DNA of 11,301 nucleotides, taken from positions 1 to 11,301 of the forward strand of contig JAJYGJ010000117.1 in assembly GCA_021790695.1 (NCBI GenBank). The letters run 5' to 3'. Under the pieces are notes generated by a model. The model saw only the letters and a list, made by a program, of their open reading frames with translations, ran no database searches and was not told the origin of the DNA. Numbering within the stretch: the stretch's first letter is position 1; the number at the start of each line of letters is the position of its first letter. Positions 1-6,767 of this stretch are shown one piece after another. Made by a program: the position numbers and the translations under genes. Source of the stretch: Nitrospirota bacterium (GTDB lineage Bacteria > Nitrospirota > Thermodesulfovibrionia > Thermodesulfovibrionales > JdFR-88).

Positions 1-259
1 CGGCAAGACCATACCCGAGGGTCTCGCGGTGGAACCGTTTCAGGGTTGCCCCCACGGTCTCAATTGAAACTGCGGAAGGGAAAAAAAAAGATGAAGGCCC
101 CCGTTTTGATGAAAGACATTTATTTGATAAAAGACATTTGGCCCCTGTCTTGAAGGCCGGGGCAGCCTTTCGCCTTGCCGCGGGGAAGATCAGGAAGTAA
201 TTTTGGGGGACTGGTGCGGGATATTTTGATATCAAGCCATTCGACATGAAGCCCGGGAT
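1..259. other. Upstream region of trpB, no identifiable gene
   Basis: No reading frame here matches a protein I recognise. I looked for the C-terminus of trpF or trpC, the usual upstream neighbours of trpB, and did not find one. Plus frame 3 is open from the edge to a TAA at 198-200 and plus frame 2 to a TGA at about 65-67, but neither gives a recognisable sequence. The stretch contains a run of nine A at 81-89 and a tandem repeat at 105-139. It also has a 5-bp inverted repeat, GATAT/ATATC with a 4-nt spacer, at 220-233, about 27 nt before trpB. The 11-mer GGGATATTTTG occurs at 218-228 and again at 268-278 inside trpB. A promoter for the trp run could lie here, but I see no convincing -35/-10 pair. 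Confidence 0.5.
105..139. repeat. 17-bp tandem direct repeat, 18-bp period
   Basis: Two copies of TTTGATRAAAGACATTT lie at 105-121 and 123-139. They differ only at their seventh base (G in the first copy, A in the second) and are separated by a single A. The 18-bp period means the two copies sit roughly on neighbouring turns of the helix. They lie about 120-155 bp upstream of trpB, in AT-rich DNA unlike the GC-rich genes around it. A paired regulator-binding site or a simple local duplication would both explain it. Confidence 0.8.
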
Positions 260-1432
260 ATGAAGAAGGGATATTTTGGCCAGTTCGGCGGGCGCTTTGT
301 GCCGGAAACACTGATGCCGGCCCTCATGGAGCTTGAAGACGCCTATAAGGCCTCCGCCCGGGACAAGGCGTTCCGGCGGGAGTTCAAGGCCCTGGCCCGC
401 GATTACATAGGGCGTCCCACGCCGCTTTATTTCGCCCGAAGGCTTACCGAGCGCCTGGGCGGCGCGAAGGTCTATCTTAAAAGGGAGGACCTTACCCACA
501 CCGGCGCCCATAAGATAAATAACGCGCTCGGTCAGGCCCTGCTTGCAAAGAAGATGGGAAAGCGCAGGCTCATAGCCGAGACCGGCGCCGGGCAGCACGG
601 GGTGGCGACCGCCACCGGCGCGGCCCTTCTGGGTCTTGAATGCGTGATCTATATGGGCTCCGTCGATATCGGCAGGCAGGCCCTCAATGTCTTCCGGATG
701 AGGCTTTTGGGTGCGGAGGTGCGCGAGGTCTCCACTGGCTCCAGGACCTTGAAGGATTCCATAAACGAGGCCCTCCGGGACTGGACGACGAACGTGAGGG
801 ACACGCACTATGTCCTGGGAACGGTATTCGGCCCCCATCCGTTTCCAGCCATGGTGAGGGATTTCCAGTCCGTCATAGGCAAAGAGGCCAGGGCGCAGAT
901 ATTTAAGGCGGAAGGCCGGCTGCCAGACCATCTTGTCGCGTGCGTGGGCGGCGGCAGCAACGCCATGGGGCTTTTCAGCGCCTTTCTGAAGGACGACGTC
1001 CTCATGACCGGGGTGGAGGCGGGCGGCAAGGGGATTGAAAGCGGCGAGCACGCCGCCCGTTTCGCGGGCGGCAGCATCGGGGTTTTCCAGGGGGCGAAGA
1101 GCTATCTGCTGCAGGACGAGGTGGGAAACGTCCTGGGCACCTCTTCGGTCTCTGCCGGCCTCGACTACGCCAGCGTGGGGCCGGAACACGCGTTTCTCAA
1201 GGAGACGGGAAGGGTGCGCTATACCCATGCCAGGGACGAGGAGGCGCTGGAGGCGTTCGAGCTTCTGTCGAGGCTGGAAGGCATCATCCCCGCGCTTGAA
1301 TCGGCCCACGCCGTCGCGGAGGCCGTAAAGCTCGCCCCGTCCCAATCCGGGAAAATCATGATCGTCAACCTTTCGGGCAGGGGGGACAAGGACGTGCAGG
1401 AGGTGGCGCGCATCAGGGGCGCGCGGCTCTAA
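260..1432 (+). CDS. trpB: Tryptophan synthase beta subunit
   Basis: TrpB is the PLP enzyme that condenses indole with L-serine to give L-tryptophan in the cytoplasmic alpha2-beta2 complex. The 390-residue product matches the usual length of the canonical TrpB1 type. It opens with the typical GYFGQFGGRFVPE segment. The PLP Schiff-base lysine is K85 in HTGAHKINN, and the catalytic glutamate is E107 in AETGAGQHG. The phosphate-binding loop GGGSNAMG lies at about 230-237, LDYASVGPEH at about 301-310 and the C-terminal LSGRGDKD at about 371-378. The start is well fixed: an in-frame TGA lies at 227-229 and ATG 260 is the first start codon after it. There is no clear Shine-Dalgarno sequence in front. 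trpA follows after 7 nt, so the two subunits are surely cotranscribed. Confidence 0.97.
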   Translation: MKKGYFGQFGGRFVPETLMPALMELEDAYKASARDKAFRREFKALARDYIGRPTPLYFARRLTERLGGAKVYLKREDLTHTGAHKINNALGQALLAKKMGKRRLIAETGAGQHGVATATGAALLGLECVIYMGSVDIGRQALNVFRMRLLGAEVREVSTGSRTLKDSINEALRDWTTNVRDTHYVLGTVFGPHPFPAMVRDFQSVIGKEARAQIFKAEGRLPDHLVACVGGGSNAMGLFSAFLKDDVLMTGVEAGGKGIESGEHAARFAGGSIGVFQGAKSYLLQDEVGNVLGTSSVSAGLDYASVGPEHAFLKETGRVRYTHARDEEALEAFELLSRLEGIIPALESAHAVAEAVKLAPSQSGKIMIVNLSGRGDKDVQEVARIRGARL

Positions 1433-1439
1433 AGCGAAA

Positions 1440-2231
1440 ATGCCTTCGGCTTCGAGGATAAAAAAGCGGTTCGACGAGCTTCGGCAAAAGGGCGCCAAGG
1501 CGTTCATCCCTTACATAATGTGCGGCGACCCCACGCTCGAAAAAACAGAGGAACTGGTGCGGATACTGGAAGACGCGGGCGCCGACGCAATAGAGCTTGG
1601 CGTGCCTTTTTCAGACCCCCTGGCGGACGGCCCGGTGATACAGGCCGCGGCGGCCAGGGCGCTTGCCGCCGGCGTCAATCTCAGGGCGGCAATCGGCTTC
1701 GTGGGGAAGATAAGGCGGCAGACCCGGCTCCCCCTGATACTAATGACGTATTATAACCCGGTATTCAGGTACGGCGAGGAGTCCTTTTCGGAGGACGCCG
1801 CCCATGCGGGGGTTGACGGGGTCATAGTCCCCGACCTGCCGGTCGAAGAGGCCTCCACCCTGATAAAAAGCGCAAGGAGACACGCGTTGGATACCATCTT
1901 CCTGGCCGCTCCCACCTCCGGGGATGACAGGTTGAGGAAAGTGGCCCGCGCATCGAGGGGGTTCGTCTATTTCGTTTCCATAACGGGGATTACGGGGGCC
2001 AGGCTGGAGTTGTCCCCTGGTCTTTCCGCCTCGGTTTCGAAACTGAGAGAGTTTTCGGGCGGGGGGCCGGTGGCCGTCGGGTTTGGCGTGAGCACGCCCG
2101 GGGAGGCGGCCGCGGTCGCCGGTCTGGCCGACGGCGTGATAATCGGAAGCGCCATAGTGAAAAAGGCCTCGGACGGCACGGCCGGGGAGCTTTCCGATTA
2201 TCTGAAAAAACTGCGGGCCGCCATCAGGTGA
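1440..2231 (+). CDS. trpA: Tryptophan synthase alpha subunit
   Basis: TrpA cleaves indole-3-glycerol phosphate to indole and glyceraldehyde-3-phosphate and passes the indole to TrpB through the inter-subunit tunnel. The 263-residue product is of normal length for this TIM-barrel protein. The two catalytic acids are present in the signature IELGVPFSDPLADGP: E52 and D63, equivalent to E49 and D60 of the enteric enzyme. The segment MTYYNPVFRYG, the mobile loop ITGITGAR (about 181-188) and the phosphate-binding GFGVST (about 214-219) and IGSAIV segments are all intact. The gene starts 7 nt after the trpB stop. Its TGA stop is embedded in an AGGTGA that probably serves as the ribosome binding site of accD. 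Confidence 0.97.
   Translation: MPSASRIKKRFDELRQKGAKAFIPYIMCGDPTLEKTEELVRILEDAGADAIELGVPFSDPLADGPVIQAAAARALAAGVNLRAAIGFVGKIRRQTRLPLILMTYYNPVFRYGEESFSEDAAHAGVDGVIVPDLPVEEASTLIKSARRHALDTIFLAAPTSGDDRLRKVARASRGFVYFVSITGITGARLELSPGLSASVSKLREFSGGGPVAVGFGVSTPGEAAAVAGLADGVIIGSAIVKKASDGTAGELSDYLKKLRAAIR
2226..2231 (+). promoter_or_regulatory. Ribosome binding site of accD, overlapping trpA stop
   Basis: AGGTGA lies 7 nt before the accD ATG and contains the TGA stop codon of trpA. This placement supports ATG 2239 as the accD start and suggests that accD translation is coupled to trpA. Confidence 0.6.
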
Positions 2232-2238
2232 AACGGCC

Positions 2239-3078
2239 ATGACCTGGTTTAGAAAGCCGGCGCAGGAACTGAAGAAGGTAAAGATACCCGAAGGCTCCTG
2301 GATAAAATGCGAAAGCTGCAAGGAGATCGTATACCGGAAGGAGATGGAGCGGAACCTGAAGGTCTGCCCGAAGTGCAATTACCATTTCAGGATAGACGCC
2401 AGGGAGCGCATAGAGCTGCTTTTTGACCCGGGAAGCTTCGAGGAGGCGGACGGCCAGATCGTCTCGGCCGACCCGCTTGGCTTCACCGATTCGCTTACAT
2501 ACGCCGAAAGACTCGAGAAGAACACCGCAAAGACCGGGCTTCCGGAGGCGGCCCTTTCCGGGACGGCGCTTGTCGGAGGCATAAAGGTCTCCGCGGTCAT
2601 AATGGATTTCGCATTCATGGGCGGCAGCATGGGTTCCGCCGTCGGGGAGAAGATCATGCGCGCCGTGGAGCGGGCCATCGAGGAGAAGACCGCCCTCGTG
2701 ACGGTCTCCTCCTCCGGCGGCGCTCGGATGCAGGAGGGGATATTCTCCCTCATGCAGATGGCCAGGGTCTCCGCCGCCATCGGGAAGCTGAAGTGCAATT
2801 CCATCCCGTATCTGTCCATACTGGCCGACCCCACCTTCGGGGGCGTCACCGCGAGCTTCGCCATGCTTGGCGACGTGATAATCGCCGAGCCCAGGAGTCT
2901 TATCGGTTTTGCCGGTCCGAGGGTAATAGAGCAGACGATAAAACAGCAACTCCCGGATAACTTTCAAAGGGCGGAATTCCTTCTTGAGCACGGGCTGATA
3001 GACATGGTCGTCCACCGGAAGGACATCAAATCCGTCATCGCGAAACTGCTTGCCCATCTGTCCCCCGCCGCGCCGTGA
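2239..3078 (+). CDS. accD: Acetyl-CoA carboxylase carboxyltransferase beta subunit
   Basis: AccD pairs with AccA to move the carboxyl group from carboxybiotin to acetyl-CoA, giving malonyl-CoA for fatty acid synthesis. The 279-residue product carries the N-terminal four-cysteine zinc ribbon (C24, C27, C43, C46) typical of bacterial AccD. The crotonase-fold carboxyltransferase domain follows, with SSSGGARMQEG near 155-165 and the downstream DPTFGGVTASFAMLGD and GFAGPRVIEQT segments. These residues match the canonical family closely. accA is not in the window. Location between trpA and folC is a common bacterial arrangement. The next gene, folC, starts inside the accD stop codon (GTGA at 3075-3078). 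Confidence 0.97.
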   Translation: MTWFRKPAQELKKVKIPEGSWIKCESCKEIVYRKEMERNLKVCPKCNYHFRIDARERIELLFDPGSFEEADGQIVSADPLGFTDSLTYAERLEKNTAKTGLPEAALSGTALVGGIKVSAVIMDFAFMGGSMGSAVGEKIMRAVERAIEEKTALVTVSSSGGARMQEGIFSLMQMARVSAAIGKLKCNSIPYLSILADPTFGGVTASFAMLGDVIIAEPRSLIGFAGPRVIEQTIKQQLPDNFQRAEFLLEHGLIDMVVHRKDIKSVIAKLLAHLSPAAP

Positions 3079-4526
3079 GCCGCCCCGGCCAGGACGCCTC
3101 CAAAGACGGGCCGGAAGCTTTGGGTTCAAAAACAAAAAGGGCAGGAAGCGGCCGGGGCGAAGATAAAGGCTACCGGGAAGCCCTTGATTACCTCTATTCG
3201 CTTCAGAAGCACGGCATAAAACTGGGGCTTGAAAATACGAGGAGGCTGCTGGCCGCCCTCGGCAACCCGCATCAAGCCTTCCGGTGCATTCACGTGGCCG
3301 GCACCAACGGAAAGGGTTCCACCTCGGCGGCCATTGCGGGGATACTCCGGGCGGCGGGACAGCCGACCGGGCTTTTCACCTCTCCGCATCTCATGAGTTT
3401 CACCGAACGGATAATCATAGACGGCAAGGAGATCTCCGGGGAAAAGACCATCAGGCTCGCCCTGAGCGTTAGAGATGCAGTCGGGAAATCCAAGGCGCTT
3501 GGCGACCTCAAGCCGACGTTTTTCGAGTTCGTCACCGCCATGGCCATGATGGAATTCAGGGAGCGCGGGGTGCAATGGGCCGTTCTGGAGACGGGCATGG
3601 GCGGAAGGCTCGATGCAACGAACGTGGTTTCTCCGGAGGTCTCGGTCATCACGCCGGTGGGCATCGATCACGGGCAGTTCCTCGGCCGGACCTTAAGGGA
3701 GATCGCCTTCGAGAAGGCGGGCATAATCAAGCCCGGCGTGCCCGTCGTCCTCGGGCCTCAAAAGCCGGACTGCCTGGAAGTCTTTGAGGAAAAAGCCGCC
3801 GCGGGTTCATCGTCTCTCTACCTTTATGGAAGGGATTTTGAGGCGGCCATTGAAAGCAGCTCCGCAGGCGGCGTCCTGTTTGATTACAGGCGCCCCCCAA
3901 GCCCCGGTTTTTCTCCCGATATTGCCCATTCCGGCCTCTTTTTTCCGCTGGCCGGCGACTATCAGGCCGCAAACGCCGCCGTGGCGGTCAGGGCCGCGCA
4001 GGCCGCGGGCTTTGAAGATGGCCTGTTTATCCGCGAGGGGTTGAAGCAGGTGGTCCTTCCGGGCAGGCTCGAACTGGCGGGCCGCGATCCGGAGATAAGA
4101 CTGGACGGCGCGCACAATCCCGAGGCCGCGCGGGCCCTGGCCGGCGCGCTAAGAGGGCTCTTTCTCCCGGAGGGCAGAAGGCTTGTGCTGGTGCTGGGCA
4201 TAATGGCCGACAAGGATGTTCACGGCATCATGGAAGCGCTTCTGCCCCTGGCGTGGAAGACCGTATTCACCGCGCCCGCTTACGGGCGCGCAATGAGGCC
4301 CGGGGAGCTTCGGATGCGCGCGCGGGCGATGGGGTTTGAGGGCCGCCCCGGGGAGGCATCTTTTTCTCAGGCCGGAAGCGTGGCCAAGGCGGTCGCACAG
4401 GCCAAAGATCTTTGCCGGCCCGGCGACCTCATGGTCATCACAGGCTCTTTTTATACGGCCGGGGAGGCGAAGATGGTCTTGAGGCGGGAAGGCGGCAGAT
4501 TCTCCAGGCTGAGGGAGACCCTGTGA
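3075..4526 (+). CDS. folC: Folylpolyglutamate synthase / dihydrofolate synthase
   Basis: FolC is an ATP-dependent Mur-ligase-like enzyme. It adds glutamate to folates and, in many bacteria, also joins glutamate to dihydropteroate. The ATP loop GTNGKGS is at residues 76-82, followed by FTSPHLMSFTERI (101-113), ETGMGGRLDATN (172-183), ITPVGIDH (192-199) and AFEKAGIIKPG (211-221), which holds the lysine normally carbamylated in this family. DGAHNPEA in the C-terminal domain is also present. The 483-residue length includes about 31 extra, Lys/Gly-rich residues before the usual start motif (YREALDYL). GTG 3075 overlaps the accD TGA by 4 nt, typical of translational coupling, with no Shine-Dalgarno. 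The only later in-frame candidate before the conserved domain is TTG at 3120. The product is certain; the exact start is less so. Confidence 0.95.
   Translation: MSRPGQDASKDGPEALGSKTKRAGSGRGEDKGYREALDYLYSLQKHGIKLGLENTRRLLAALGNPHQAFRCIHVAGTNGKGSTSAAIAGILRAAGQPTGLFTSPHLMSFTERIIIDGKEISGEKTIRLALSVRDAVGKSKALGDLKPTFFEFVTAMAMMEFRERGVQWAVLETGMGGRLDATNVVSPEVSVITPVGIDHGQFLGRTLREIAFEKAGIIKPGVPVVLGPQKPDCLEVFEEKAAAGSSSLYLYGRDFEAAIESSSAGGVLFDYRRPPSPGFSPDIAHSGLFFPLAGDYQAANAAVAVRAAQAAGFEDGLFIREGLKQVVLPGRLELAGRDPEIRLDGAHNPEAARALAGALRGLFLPEGRRLVLVLGIMADKDVHGIMEALLPLAWKTVFTAPAYGRAMRPGELRMRARAMGFEGRPGEASFSQAGSVAKAVAQAKDLCRPGDLMVITGSFYTAGEAKMVLRREGGRFSRLRETL
4511..4517 (+). promoter_or_regulatory. Ribosome binding site of lptD inside folC
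   Basis: GAGGGAG ends 5 nt before GTG 4523, within the last codons of folC. It decides the lptD start: this GTG overlaps the folC TGA (GTGA at 4523-4526) and places a signal peptide at the N-terminus, which the in-frame ATG at 4412 does not. Confidence 0.65.
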
Positions 4527-6490
4527 GGCAAAAGGCGGCGCTGGTTTTTTGGCTTTGCCTACTGGCACTTATTAACCCTGTTTGCTTTTGCCCCGCGGCG
4601 GCGATGGCCGCGCCGGAGCGGGCCGTGGAAAAGATCGGGGGAAGCACTATCACCGCCGACAGCGCGACCTACTCGGACGGCAGGTATTACTTTCACGGCT
4701 CCGTGCATGCGCGGAGGGGCGACATGCGCGGAGGGGCCGATAACGCCGTCTACGATGAAGCCACCGGCGATCTTTACCTTGCGGGCGATGTCTACCTGGT
4801 GGACCCCGACGTGGTCGTAAACGCGAAAAAGGCGCGTCTCAATCTGAAGAAAAAGACAGGCATGCTGTACGACGCCTCCATCTTTCTGAGGGCCAGGAAT
4901 TTCTATATAAAGAGCCCGGAAATAATCAAGACCGGCCCCGGCGACTACATCCTTGAAAAGGCCATTTTCACCGCCTGCGACAGCCCGAAGCCCGCATGGT
5001 CCCTGACGGGCGGGAAAACCGAAGTCACGGTCAACAGGCAGGTCCGGATAAAAAACGCCTGGTTGATGGTGGGCCCGGTGCCGGTCCTGTACACCCCCAT
5101 GTTCCTTTCACCGATCGGCAACAAACGCGCCAGTGGTTTTCTGGCCCCCAACGCGGGTTACACCAGCTTCGGCGGGGCCTACCTTGAACTCCCCTATTAC
5201 TGGGCCATCGCAAATAACAGGGACGCCACAGTCGACCTTGAATACTATTCAAAGAGGGCCGTGGGGGCCTCTGTCGAGCAGCGCTACCTGGAGCCGGACG
5301 GCTTTGCCGGGAGCGACAGGCTGACTTATCTGAAGGATTGGCAGGACAACGTCGACTACCTGTATCTCCGGGGACATCATGCCGGCCCCGACGGGTTTTT
5401 AAATCTTGATCTGGCCAATCACAGTGATTTTAACAAGCTCTATGACTTCAATTTTCAGGACCGGGAGAGGCGGTTCCTGGAATCGAAGGCGGAGGCCCAT
5501 CTGGATGTCCCGGACACCGGGGAGGCCTTTTTGAGGGCTCGCTGGTTCCAGGACGAGCTTGACGGGGCGGACCAGTCGGCCGTGCTCCAGGAGCTTCCGG
5601 AGGCCGGTTTTTACTTTTATCCGAGGCGGGTGGGGCCGGAACTGTCCGGCCGCCCCCTTGTCTTTAATATGGATGGGTCGGCCGCCAATTTCTGGCGCGA
5701 GGACGGACAGTCCGCCATCAGGCTGTATGCCGCTCCCAGGATCTCTTATGCAACCGGCGACAAGGTCCATTTCTTTCAGTCCGCGGGGCTCGGCTTCAGG
5801 CATTACGATTTCTTCAACCCCGCCCGGGACATCGGCCGGGCCGTCTTTGATTATGACGCCGCCCTCAGATCCAGGATTCAGAAAACGTATCAAAACGGCG
5901 TGACCCACTACGTCGAACCCACGCTGGAGTTCATTTACCGCGATCTTTCCGGTCCCGTCCCGCCGGTGGTGCTCGATTCCCTTGAGCTTGAGGACAAGGC
6001 CGAACTTTTACAGGCGACGATCTTAAACAGGATGCTCGACCGGAGGGGGGAATTCCTCGACCTGAGTCTCTCCGACGCCTACGACGGGCTCGCGGGCAGG
6101 CTGCAGCCCATCGTGCTCAACGTCTCGGCTTCGAGGCCGGCCGCCGTCAGCGCCGCGCTTGCTTATGACCCCAACACATTGGAGCTGACGGCCCTCCAGC
6201 TGAATACGAACTTCCGGGTCTGGCAAGCGGCGCTGTTTTTCCTGAGTGAGACCTATTCACAGGCCACGGGCAGTTGGGTGCACAATATCAATTCCCAGGT
6301 TGCCGTGTCCCGGGCCGTGACCCTCATAAACGGCGGCTGGTATGATTCGAAAGCGGGGCTGCAGGAGTTTCACTCCGAGGTGCGTTACAGCAGCCAGTGC
6401 TGGGGCATGGACATCGTTTTCAGCAAAAAGCCCGGAGACACGTCCTTTTTCGTGAGGATGAGGCTCCTGGGCATCGGAAGAAGCGCATGA
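4523..6490 (+). CDS. lptD: LPS-assembly outer membrane protein LptD
   Basis: LptD is the outer-membrane beta-barrel that, with the lipoprotein LptE, inserts lipopolysaccharide into the outer leaflet. From GTG 4523 the product has 655 residues. A signal peptide (RQK, then a hydrophobic run rich in L, V, C and A) has a likely cleavage site after AMA at residue 29. The periplasmic LptA/OstA-like domain follows at about 40-135 (ITADSATYSDGRYYF, GDLYLAGDVYLVDP). The barrel entry segment PVPVLYTPMFLSPIGNKRASGFLAPNAGY and PYYWAIANNRDATVDLEYYSKRA are classic LptD; the rest shows alternating barrel strands and ends with an aromatic/hydrophobic strand. The mature protein has a Cys at 152 (TACDSPKPAW) and one at 626 (SSQCWGMD), enough for one interdomain disulfide rather than the two of E. 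coli. It is shorter than E. coli LptD (784 residues). It is coupled to folC by a 4-nt overlap. LptE is not in the window. Confidence 0.93.
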   Translation: MRQKAALVFWLCLLALINPVCFCPAAAMAAPERAVEKIGGSTITADSATYSDGRYYFHGSVHARRGDMRGGADNAVYDEATGDLYLAGDVYLVDPDVVVNAKKARLNLKKKTGMLYDASIFLRARNFYIKSPEIIKTGPGDYILEKAIFTACDSPKPAWSLTGGKTEVTVNRQVRIKNAWLMVGPVPVLYTPMFLSPIGNKRASGFLAPNAGYTSFGGAYLELPYYWAIANNRDATVDLEYYSKRAVGASVEQRYLEPDGFAGSDRLTYLKDWQDNVDYLYLRGHHAGPDGFLNLDLANHSDFNKLYDFNFQDRERRFLESKAEAHLDVPDTGEAFLRARWFQDELDGADQSAVLQELPEAGFYFYPRRVGPELSGRPLVFNMDGSAANFWREDGQSAIRLYAAPRISYATGDKVHFFQSAGLGFRHYDFFNPARDIGRAVFDYDAALRSRIQKTYQNGVTHYVEPTLEFIYRDLSGPVPPVVLDSLELEDKAELLQATILNRMLDRRGEFLDLSLSDAYDGLAGRLQPIVLNVSASRPAAVSAALAYDPNTLELTALQLNTNFRVWQAALFFLSETYSQATGSWVHNINSQVAVSRAVTLINGGWYDSKAGLQEFHSEVRYSSQCWGMDIVFSKKPGDTSFFVRMRLLGIGRSA

Positions 6491-6494
6491 GCTT

Positions 6495-6520
6495 GCGGGC
6501 AATACGCCCGCTGTCCATTT
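6495..6520 (+). terminator. GC hairpin after lptD, probable weak terminator
   Basis: GCGGGC (6495-6500) pairs perfectly with GCCCGC (6506-6511) around the 5-nt loop AATAC, starting 5 nt after the lptD stop. The tail TGTCCATTT is only moderately T-rich, so intrinsic termination may be weak. It plausibly marks the end of the trpB-lptD transcription unit. Confidence 0.5.
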
Positions 6521-6536
6521 AAGGTAAAATAGGAAA

Positions 6537-6704
6537 ATGAAATGCAGGGGCTGCCGCGCGGAGGTGCGCGCGGTTTTCGGCTGAAAATCCGTTAGGCTTC
6601 GCTGCACGGGATGCGGCCGGGTCTTCGAGCTGAGCGAATATCTGGAGGAGATCGATGAGTCTCTCTGGGAGGAGATCGCGCGCCGGCCGGCCAACAGGGC
6701 ATGA
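6537..6704 (+). CDS. Small dual-CxxC zinc-ribbon selenoprotein (UGA = Sec16)
   Basis: Read straight through an in-frame TGA at 6582-6584, this frame encodes 55 residues. It begins MKCRGCRAEVRAVFG, then UGA, then continues with RLRCTGCGRVFELSEYL, an acidic helix (EEIDESLWEEIA) and ends RRPANRA. The four cysteines C3, C6, C23 and C26 form two CxxC knuckles, one on each side of the UGA, which only makes sense if both halves are one protein. The part after the UGA has no in-frame ATG, GTG or TTG, so it cannot be started separately. Its GC-rich third positions (30 of 39 codons) match coding DNA. An in-frame TAA at 6525-6527 fixes ATG 6537 as the first start; AAGG or AGGA just upstream may act as a weak Shine-Dalgarno. 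A SECIS-like hairpin follows the UGA. From memory, a family called dual CXXC motif small (seleno)protein fits this pattern; its function is unknown to me. A nonsense-mutated pseudogene is the main alternative. Confidence 0.8.
6594..6624 (+). promoter_or_regulatory. Putative bacterial SECIS element
   Basis: A stem-loop follows the in-frame UGA (6582-6584). The upper stem is GCTGCA (6601-6606) with TGCGGC (6612-6617), six pairs including one G-U, closed by the 5-nt loop CGGGA (6607-6611). After a C-C mismatch (6600/6618), six further weaker pairs join 6594-6599 to 6619-6624. The apical loop begins 22 nt after the UGA and has G as its second base. As I recall the bacterial SECIS consensus (upper stem 4-16 bp, loop 3-14 nt, UGA-to-loop spacing 16-37 nt, a G in the first two loop bases), all criteria are met. 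A competing hairpin, CCGT (6589-6592) with ACGG (6606-6609), is weaker. The element would recruit SelB with selenocysteyl-tRNA. Confidence 0.65.
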
Positions 6705-6728
6705 GGCCCTGCCGACCGGGGGCCCGTC

Positions 6729-6743
6729 CCGGCTTGTAGCCGG
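6729..6743. other. Perfect 6-bp hairpin between two cysteine-rich genes
   Basis: CCGGCT (6729-6734) and AGCCGG (6738-6743) are perfect inverted repeats around TGT. The hairpin sits in the 63-nt gap between the small selenoprotein gene and the YkgJ-like gene. No T-run follows, so it does not look like an intrinsic terminator. It could be an mRNA processing or stability structure, or have no role. Confidence 0.45.
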
Positions 6744-6767
6744 AATGTTTACGAGGCGATTTTCTGG

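Noticed and set aside
1..64. C-terminal end of trpF, or a tRNA-like RNA, at the left edge
   Set aside because: None of the plus frames gives a TrpF-like ending, and no cloverleaf or T-loop consensus could be assembled.
81..89. Run of nine A as the T-tract of a minus-strand terminator
   Set aside because: No GC-rich inverted repeat lies next to it on the side a leftward transcript would need.
2224..3135. Long minus-strand open frame (303 codons) opposite accD
   Set aside because: It lies opposite a clear accD, has Gly/Asp/His/Arg/Leu-rich composition typical of GC-rich antisense shadow, and no recognisable motif.
4412..4522. An N-terminal extension of lptD starting at ATG 4412
   Set aside because: It would overlap folC by 115 nt and push the signal peptide about 37 residues inward; GTG 4523 has a Shine-Dalgarno and puts the signal peptide at the N-terminus.
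6537..6584. A 15-residue peptide ending at the TGA, or a nonsense-killed pseudogene
   Set aside because: The frame stays coding after the TGA with a matching second CxxC and a proper stop, and a SECIS-like hairpin follows. Selenocysteine read-through is the simpler account, though a pseudogene is not excluded.
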